From Alcanivoracaceae bacterium (GTDB lineage Bacteria > Pseudomonadota > Gammaproteobacteria > Pseudomonadales > Alcanivoracaceae), in assembly GCA_002706085.1 (NCBI GenBank), contig PAJO01000011.1:62054-113414 (forward strand): a DNA stretch of 51,361 nt. The letters are read 5' to 3'. Numbering within the stretch: the first letter of the stretch is position 1; every line of letters begins with the position of its first letter. The notes under the pieces were generated by a model. That model searched no databases and was not told the origin of the DNA. It saw nothing but the letters and a program-made list of their open reading frames with translations. Positions 45,850 to 51,361 of the stretch are shown piece after piece. A program made the position numbers and the translations under genes.

Positions 45850-47331
45850 ATGATTCGTTCTATCCAGCAGGAATGGTTCAGCAACCTCCGCGGAGATTTG
45901 CTGGCCGGTACCGTGGTGGCGCTGGCGCTGATTCCGGAGGCGATCGCGTTCTCCATCATTGCCGGTGTAGACCCCAAAGTGGGGTTGTATGCCTCTTTCT
46001 GTATCGCCGTGGTGACCGCCTTTGCCGGTGGGCGACCCGGGATGATCTCTGCGGCGACTGGCGCCATGGCGCTGGTGATGGTGACGCTGGTGAAAGATCA
46101 CGGTCTCCAGTACTTGCTGGCGGCTACGGTGTTGACTGGTGGGTTACAGGTTATTGCCGGTTTTCTCAAGCTTGGCAACCTGATGCGATTCGTGTCGCGC
46201 TCGGTGGTGACGGGGTTTGTGAACGCCCTGGCTATCCTGATCTTCATGGCTCAGCTGCCCGAACTGGAAGGGGTGACTTGGCACGTGTATGTCATGGTGG
46301 CGGCGGGCCTTGGCATCATTTATCTGCTGCCACTGCTGACCACCGCAGTGCCGTCACCGCTGATCTGTATCATCGTGATCACCGGGGTGGCCATGTTCCT
46401 GGGGCTGGATGTCCCTACCGTGGGCGACAAGGGTGAGCTGCCGGACAGCCTGCCGATTTTCCTGTTGCCCGACATTCCGCTGAATCTGGAAACGCTGAAA
46501 ATCATCCTCCCGTACTCCCTGGCCCTGGCGGTGGTTGGTCTGCTGGAGTCCATGATGACGGCCACGATTGTGGATGACCTGACCGATACTGAGAGTGACA
46601 AGAATCGCGAATGTAAGGGACAGGGTATTGCCAATATCTTCTCCGGTTTTCTGGGCGGCATGGCCGGTTGCGCCATGATTGGCCAGTCGGTGATTAATGT
46701 GAAATCCGGGGGGCGCAAGCGGCTCTCGACCCTGTTTGCCGGTTGCTTTCTGTTGGTGCTGGTGGTGTTTCTCGGCAAGTGGGTCTCGCAGATTCCCATG
46801 GCTGCGTTGGTGGCGGTGATGGTAATGGTCTCCATCGGCACTTTCAGCTGGGAGTCCATCACCAATATTGCCAAGCATCCGCCCAGCAGCACGATCGTGA
46901 TGCTGGCCACCGTGACCGCCACCGTTGCGACCCATAACCTGGCCATCGGTGTGGGTATCGGTGTTGTGCTCAGCGCGCTGTTCTATGCCAATAAGGTGGG
47001 CCGTATTTTCTATGTGAAAGCTACGCAACATGCGGATGATGGCCACCGCATGTATGAGGTGGTGGGGCAGGTGTTTTTCACCTCTGCCGACCAGTTCGTG
47101 AAGTCCTTTGATTTCAAGGAAGCCATTGATAAGGTCACTATTGATGTCCACCGCGCCCATTTCTGGGACATTACTGCCATTGGTGCACTGGACAAGGTGG
47201 TGATCAAATTCCGCCGCGAAGGGACCGAGGTCGACATTACCGGTTTGAACGAAGCCAGCGCCACGCTGGTGGACAAGTTCGGCGTACACGACAAGCCGGC
47301 AGAAGTTGAAAAACTGATGGGCGGCCACTGA
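45850..47331 (+). CDS. SulP family anion transporter with STAS domain
   Basis: The 493-residue SulP permease has 10-14 membrane segments up to about residue 395. Motifs include [22 protein letters not shown] near the start and a [13 protein letters not shown] segment. The C-terminal STAS domain contains [16 protein letters not shown]. The substrate is sulfate, bicarbonate or another anion; sequence alone cannot decide. ATG 45850 is preferred over TTG 45844. A universal stress protein gene follows after 14 bases, a frequent pairing. Confidence 0.88.
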   Translation: MIRSIQQEWFSNLRGDLLAGTVVALALIPEAIAFSIIAGVDPKVGLYASFCIAVVTAFAGGRPGMISAATGAMALVMVTLVKDHGLQYLLAATVLTGGLQVIAGFLKLGNLMRFVSRSVVTGFVNALAILIFMAQLPELEGVTWHVYVMVAAGLGIIYLLPLLTTAVPSPLICIIVITGVAMFLGLDVPTVGDKGELPDSLPIFLLPDIPLNLETLKIILPYSLALAVVGLLESMMTATIVDDLTDTESDKNRECKGQGIANIFSGFLGGMAGCAMIGQSVINVKSGGRKRLSTLFAGCFLLVLVVFLGKWVSQIPMAALVAVMVMVSIGTFSWESITNIAKHPPSSTIVMLATVTATVATHNLAIGVGIGVVLSALFYANKVGRIFYVKATQHADDGHRMYEVVGQVFFTSADQFVKSFDFKEAIDKVTIDVHRAHFWDITAIGALDKVVIKFRREGTEVDITGLNEASATLVDKFGVHDKPAEVEKLMGGH

Positions 47332-47345
47332 GCCAGGGAGAGGAC

Positions 47346-48182
47346 ATGACTAACGTAATAGCCTGCATCGATGGCTCAACCGCGTCTGCCACGGTCTGCG
47401 ACTATGCTGCCTGGGCGGCCCAGCGGCTGGATGCTCCCCTGGACCTGCTGCATGTACTGGATCATTCCCGCTACCCGGTGACGGCTGACTATAGTGGCAA
47501 TCTTGCGCTGGGTGGCCGCGAGCATCTGATGCAGGAACTGGCAGATCTCGACGCCCGGCGTAACCGTCTGGCGCTTGAGCAGGGCAAGGTGATGCTCGAG
47601 GTTGCGCATGCCCGGGTAGTGGCCGCCGGCGCGAGCGAGCCGTCAAGCCGTCAGCGCCATGGTGATCTGGTGGATACGCTGGTAGAACTGGAAGACGGCA
47701 TGCGGCTGCTGGTGATTGGCAAGCAGGGCGAAGAGCATAACGGCGTTGGGGCCCAGGTGGGAGACAATGTGGAGCGGGTGATTCGTGCGGTTCGTCGCCC
47801 GATCCTGGTGACCACGGGGGAGTTTGCCCCTCCGCAGACTATCATGCTGGCTTATGACGGCAGTGAGACCACCCGCAAGGGCGTCACCATGCTGGCCGAC
47901 AGCCCGATGTTCAAAGGGCTGGATTGTCACCTGGTGTCGGTGGGGAAATCCGAAGACTTGCAATGGGCATCAGACAAACTGAGCGACTCAGGACATCAGG
48001 TCACCAGTGTGCAACTGGAAGGCGAGGTTGAGCCAGCGTTGCATGCCTATCAGCAGAGCCACAACGTGGATCTGGTCGTGATGGGGGCTTATGGCCACTC
48101 CCGAATTCGTGAATTCTTTGTTGGTAGCACCACCAACAAGATGATTCGTGAAGCGAAAGTGCCGCACCTGTTGCTGCGGTAA
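47346..48182 (+). CDS. Tandem universal stress protein (UspA family)
   Basis: The 278-residue protein is made of two UspA domains. The first starts NVIACIDGSTASATVCDYA. The second starts TIMLAYDGSETTRKGV and ends with VMGAYGHSRIREFFVGSTTN, the G-x2-G-x9-G-S/T ATP-binding motif. In the first domain the motif is less clear. GGGAGAGGAC precedes ATG 47346. It is cotranscribed with sulP and may regulate the transporter. Confidence 0.9.
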   Translation: MTNVIACIDGSTASATVCDYAAWAAQRLDAPLDLLHVLDHSRYPVTADYSGNLALGGREHLMQELADLDARRNRLALEQGKVMLEVAHARVVAAGASEPSSRQRHGDLVDTLVELEDGMRLLVIGKQGEEHNGVGAQVGDNVERVIRAVRRPILVTTGEFAPPQTIMLAYDGSETTRKGVTMLADSPMFKGLDCHLVSVGKSEDLQWASDKLSDSGHQVTSVQLEGEVEPALHAYQQSHNVDLVVMGAYGHSRIREFFVGSTTNKMIREAKVPHLLLR

Positions 48183-48610
48183 TTCGAAAGGTTGACCGGT
48201 GCAGTGCTGCAATGGCCTGTACCGGCCCGGGTTGTAACAACGCGTTTCGTGCAGGCATGCACGTGACAAAAATGCGATCTGCCGCGCCTTTTCCCGTCTG
48301 ACAATAGAGCAATACGGTTGTCCGCTGGCTTTATTTTTCTGCTTTTTTTATACGGTTTTTACCGGTTTTATCGGTCATCTGCTGAACGTTATCCACCGTA
48401 TCATCTGTCAAGTTAGCCCCTTGTCCTGGTTGGTTGTTCGCGTCATTTTCCGACAGCGGCGATGTCACTTATCGATGAGAAAATATATGCACTTTGAGCT
48501 GTCTGTTTGCGCGGGCAGTTCATGGGGGAGTGTGGTGTCAGCTTGCTAGCTGACGGGCACAGGGACTTTTGGGCAGCCCATTCGGGTTCTGCTGTTGATG
48601 GAGTGTGGTT
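48183..48610. other. Gene-free region before the desaturase
   Basis: About 430 bases lack a believable ORF. They include T-rich stretches near 48330-48360 and no clear promoter or RNA gene. I see nothing further that can be named. Confidence 0.5.
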
Positions 48611-49741
48611 ATGAGTGATTCGCCGGTTAAGCCGTCGGAGGAAACCGCCCAGGCGGTTCAGTTGGCTCAGTCAGTACGATTCAGTAATCGTGCTGATGCG
48701 CCTGAGCATGCGCGCAAAGCGCATTATGTTCGTCAGGAAATCATGCGGGAGGGGGAGCGTTTGCGGGTCAGGTATCCTGTTCTGCAGCGCAAGTACGAAA
48801 GCGCATTGAGTGCACTGGTGATGGCCAGTTGCTTGTCGGCAATGGTACTGACGGGGTACGCCTATGTGATGGGAGGTTTGCCGGGTTGGGCTGCGTTTGT
48901 GATCAATGCGGTACTGGCCTCCATCATTCATGAGCTGGAGCATGATCTGATTCACTGGATGTACTTTCGCAAGACGCCCTGGGCACATCATCTGATGCTG
49001 GCTCTGGGGTTGATAGCCCGGCCCACCACAGTAAGGCCCTGGGTTCGACGCTCGGCGCATTTGAATCATCACCAGAACTCCGGCCAGGAAGAGGATATCG
49101 AAGAGCGGGCGATTACCAATGGGCAGCCGTGGAGCCTTCTGCGTTTGTTGATGCTGGCCGATCTGCCTTTTGCCATTGCCATGCACACGCTGGCACAACC
49201 GGGTTGGCGGCAGAAAATCTGGTATGTGGGTTACGTGGGCGGCGCACTGTTTCCTTTGGGTATTCTGAGCTGGGGCATGTGGTACCTGTTCCTTGGTTTC
49301 CACTTTGTTGATGCTGTGTTCGCCCCGCAATGGTCCGCTACCTGGCTCCAGGTCATGTCCGTGGTTAATGTGGCAGTCGTGGTATGGGTTGCTCCCAACA
49401 TTCTGCGTACGTTCTGCCTGAATTTCCTGAGCAGCAACATGCATTATTTTGGCGATGTGCAGCGTGGCAATCTGATTCAGGAAACCCAGGTACTGGATGC
49501 CTGGTTCCTGTTTCCGCTGCAATTGTTCAGTTTCAACGTGGGCAAGACCCATGGCATTCACCACTTTGTGGTGCGTGAACCCTTCTGGATACGCCAGTTG
49601 ACGATGAAGCGGGCGCATCAGGTGATGCGTGAGGCGGGGGTGCGGTTTAATGATTTTCAGGCGTTTCGGCGAGCCAACCGCTGGGCCCTTGATACGGGGC
49701 AGGGGGACGGGGGAACCGGGGCACCTGCGGTTAATAGCTAA
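48611..49741 (+). CDS. Membrane fatty acid desaturase
   Basis: This 376-residue di-iron membrane desaturase has three His boxes: HELEHDLIH near residue 114, HLNHH near residue 152 and HGIHHF near residue 316. Four or more hydrophobic stretches surround them. It introduces a double bond or hydroxyl into a lipid chain; which lipid is unknown. ATG 48611 is chosen with GGAG at 48599-48602; GTG 48605 is an alternative. A bidirectional terminator follows. Confidence 0.88.
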   Translation: MSDSPVKPSEETAQAVQLAQSVRFSNRADAPEHARKAHYVRQEIMREGERLRVRYPVLQRKYESALSALVMASCLSAMVLTGYAYVMGGLPGWAAFVINAVLASIIHELEHDLIHWMYFRKTPWAHHLMLALGLIARPTTVRPWVRRSAHLNHHQNSGQEEDIEERAITNGQPWSLLRLLMLADLPFAIAMHTLAQPGWRQKIWYVGYVGGALFPLGILSWGMWYLFLGFHFVDAVFAPQWSATWLQVMSVVNVAVVVWVAPNILRTFCLNFLSSNMHYFGDVQRGNLIQETQVLDAWFLFPLQLFSFNVGKTHGIHHFVVREPFWIRQLTMKRAHQVMREAGVRFNDFQAFRRANRWALDTGQGDGGTGAPAVNS

Positions 49742-49753
49742 TACCTGCAATAC

Positions 49754-49783
49754 CCAAAAGGGCCTCGAATGAGGCCCTTTTGG
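49754..49783. terminator. Bidirectional intrinsic terminator
   Basis: CCAAAAGGGCCTC (49754-49766), loop GAAT, and GAGGCCCTTTTGG (49771-49783) make a 13-bp stem with A- and T-rich ends between convergent genes. Confidence 0.88.
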
Positions 49784-49791
49784 TGTGTGGT

Positions 49792-50325
49792 TTATTCCAC
49801 GGTAATGGTGATTTCCTGGGACATCACCGCCGGATCATGGGGAATATGGCGCCAGTCACCCAGCAGCAGTTGCAGGGTGTGTTCGCCGGGTTCCAGTTCC
49901 AGTGTTGTGGACGTCTGGCCTTTGCCGAAATGCACGACGTGCTCGGTGGCGGGCAGAGGCATGTCCATGGCGGGCTTTTCATCCAGATCGATCAGCAGAT
50001 GATGGTGACCACTGTTTTCCTGATCGGTGCCGGCGGGCACGACGTCCATGCCTTCCAGGCCGAATTCAACCGTGACCGGACTGCTGACGGTGGCTCCATC
50101 CTGGGGGGAAACGAAGAAGACCTTGGCGCCTTCCGGTGCCGTGCTGCGGGTAATGCCGCTAGCCTTGGGCGCCTGTGCTTCGTGTGCTGCATGTTGTTCG
50201 GTGGCAGCGGGCGCGGCGGTTTTGCTGTCTTCCTTGGCGGGCTCGGGTTGTTCGGAGCAGGCCTGCAGCAGAGTAGCGCTGGCTACCAAAGCGACCAGAA
50301 CAGAACGTTGGAAAGGGATACGCAT
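49792..50325 (-). CDS. DUF4399 lipoprotein
   Basis: This 177-residue lipoprotein has a lipobox LLQAC at residues 19-23, an Ala/Glu/His-rich linker (EQHAAHEAQ) and a C-terminal beta domain. That domain has VFFVSPQDGATVSSPVTVEF, GHHHLLIDLD and LEPGEHTLQLLLGDW, typical of DUF4399. HHH in the domain could bind a metal, which is only a guess. It diverges from gltX. Confidence 0.88.
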   Translation of the reverse strand: MRIPFQRSVLVALVASATLLQACSEQPEPAKEDSKTAAPAATEQHAAHEAQAPKASGITRSTAPEGAKVFFVSPQDGATVSSPVTVEFGLEGMDVVPAGTDQENSGHHHLLIDLDEKPAMDMPLPATEHVVHFGKGQTSTTLELEPGEHTLQLLLGDWRHIPHDPAVMSQEITITVE

Positions 50326-50472
50326 GGTCTTTTCCTTGATGAAGTTGAATCCAGTGAATGGCTTGTTGCCGACGGGCAGACGTCGGCAACAACGTGAACG
50401 GGAATCATTAAACTGTCACAACCATATCAGAAACCCGTGGTGCCTTGTCTATATGGTGCGTGTTTAGACAGG

Positions 50473-50478
50473 TATAAT
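50473..50478 (+). promoter_or_regulatory. -10 box of gltX
   Basis: A perfect TATAAT lies 29 bases before the gltX start. No -35 is found at the correct distance (best TTGTCT at 50445-50450, too far). Confidence 0.55.
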
Positions 50479-50507
50479 CCGCGCCAGTTTGCCTTATTGG
50501 AGTCCGC

Positions 50508-51361
50508 ATGACTGTTCGCACCCGCGTTGCCCCGTCGCCCACCGGTGATCCTCACGTCGGTACCGCCTACATTGCCCTGTTCAATCGCTGCTTTGCCCAA
50601 CAGCACGGTGGCCAGTTCATTCTGCGTATCGAAGATACTGATCAGACACGCTCCACCGCGGAGTCCGAGCAGATGATTCTCGATTCGCTCAAGTGGCTGG
50701 GGCTGACCTGGGACGAAGGCCCGGATGTGGGCGGCCCCCACGGTCCGTACCGCCAGAGCGAGCGCAAGGGCATGTATCGCGAGTATGCCGAGACGCTGAT
50801 CGAGAAGGGGCATGCGTTCAAGTGCTATCGCACCAGTGAAGAGCTGGATGTGTTGCGCGCTGAGCTGAAAGAAAAAGGCGAGAACCGGGCGCTGAAACCG
50901 CAGGATCTGGAATTGCCTGCCGACGAGCAGGCCAAACGCGAGGCGCAGGGTGCGCCCTACGTGATCCGCATGCGCGTACCGGTGGACGGCCGCTGCGAGA
51001 TCGAGGATATGTTGCGCGGTACGGTGGAGTTGGATTGGGCCCTGGTGGATGCGCAGATCCTGCTCAAGTCCGATGGCATGCCTACCTATCATCTGGCCAA
51101 TATCGTCGATGATCACCTGATGGAAATCACTCACGTGATCCGTGGTGAAGAGTGGCTCAACTCCGCCCCCAAACACAAACTGTTGTACCAGTACTTTGGT
51201 TGGGATATGCCGGTGCTGTGCCATATGCCGCTGCTGCGGAATCCGGATAAGTCCAAGCTCAGCAAACGCAAGAACCCCACCAGCATCCTGTTCTATCAGC
51301 GCATGGGCTATCTGCCGGAAGCGCTGGTGAATTACCTCGGCCGCATGGGATGGTCCATGCC
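50508..51361 (+). CDS. gltX: Glutamyl-tRNA synthetase (5' part)
   Basis: The first 284 codons of gltX are present; the gene continues past the window end. Visible are the HIGH-type motif in [37 protein letters not shown] and the KMSKS-type motif in [13 protein letters not shown] 50508 has GGAG at 50499-50502. The enzyme charges tRNA-Glu with glutamate. It is a common target of HipA kinase in E. coli, which is of interest for the prophage kinase at 17605-18441. Confidence 0.95.
   Translation, partial: MTVRTRVAPSPTGDPHVGTAYIALFNRCFAQQHGGQFILRIEDTDQTRSTAESEQMILDSLKWLGLTWDEGPDVGGPHGPYRQSERKGMYREYAETLIEKGHAFKCYRTSEELDVLRAELKEKGENRALKPQDLELPADEQAKREAQGAPYVIRMRVPVDGRCEIEDMLRGTVELDWALVDAQILLKSDGMPTYHLANIVDDHLMEITHVIRGEEWLNSAPKHKLLYQYFGWDMPVLCHMPLLRNPDKSKLSKRKNPTSILFYQRMGYLPEALVNYLGRMGWSM

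Noticed and set aside
46354-47328. 324-codon reverse ORF
   Set aside because: Shadow of the SulP gene; His/Gln-rich translation typical of antisense frames.
48183-48610. Small RNA or tRNA in the gap before the desaturase
   Set aside because: No cloverleaf or terminator-bounded hairpin could be drawn.

Overview
The window looks like part of a marine, hydrocarbonoclastic-type gammaproteobacterial chromosome. Alcanivorax or a close relative is my best guess, inferred from gene content and a Pseudomonas/Alcanivorax-style REP element, not from a marker gene. Host genes occupy 1-7328 and about 45639-51361. A complete-looking prophage of about 38.3 kb lies between them, in the 5' end of dusA.

Left host part (1-7427). 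The 3' end of a beta-ketoacyl-ACP synthase III gene is followed by a four-gene hvf/buf-type RiPP operon. It comprises a Cys-rich precursor with EGKCG motifs, a DUF692 multinuclear iron oxygenase, a DUF2063 partner and a DoxX membrane protein, probably acting in copper or metal buffering. Next come an MlaA-type lipid transport protein, a TerB-domain protein, transaldolase, an inverted REP pair and dusA. The dusA start codon and first codons are now supplied by prophage DNA. The native dusA start survives as a 27-codon remnant at the far end (45603-45686).

Prophage left end (7329-19179). A tyrosine integrase is followed by an AT-rich three-gene cassette (TIGR04255-like protein, unknown protein, HEPN protein) that looks like cargo or anti-phage defence. 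A long reverse-strand operon (15781 to 10531) carries small coupled genes: dNMP kinase, cupin-like, KilAC-like, PrtN-like activator, MazG-like, DUF2303 and others. The reverse-strand immunity operon holds a short HTH repressor overlapping a HipA-like kinase, which overlaps a 298-residue unknown protein. A Cro-like gene diverges from it. The same operator motif, TTAGC-N4-GCTAA, occurs as a triple array both at the repressor/cro intergenic region and on the promoter of the reverse accessory operon, so one repressor probably controls both.

Prophage middle and right (19241-45638). The forward genes run CII-like regulator, PriCT-2/Toprim primase and SF3-type helicase, then a twelve-copy inverted iteron array that may be the origin. 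A Q-like antiterminator and tandem terminators follow, then lysis genes (holin, M15 endolysin, nested Rz/Rz1). Lambda-type packaging and head genes come next (Nu1, GpA, gpW, lambda portal, protease-capsid fusion, DUF2190, FII, Z, U, tail tube), followed by a tape measure and an unusual tail-tip module without lambda L/K/I/J. A reverse-strand UmuD-like S24 protease with a LexA-box-like site closes the element before attR. The prophage is therefore a cos-type siphovirus, and no structural gene looks broken.

Right host part (45687-51361). The sulP transporter and a tandem universal stress protein form an operon. A fatty acid desaturase, a DUF4399 lipoprotein on the reverse strand and the first two thirds of gltX follow. 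The strongest candidates for undescribed biology are the repressor-HipA-298 aa operon, the TIGR04255-like/HEPN cassette, the 17-residue coupled membrane peptide and the symmetrical iteron array.
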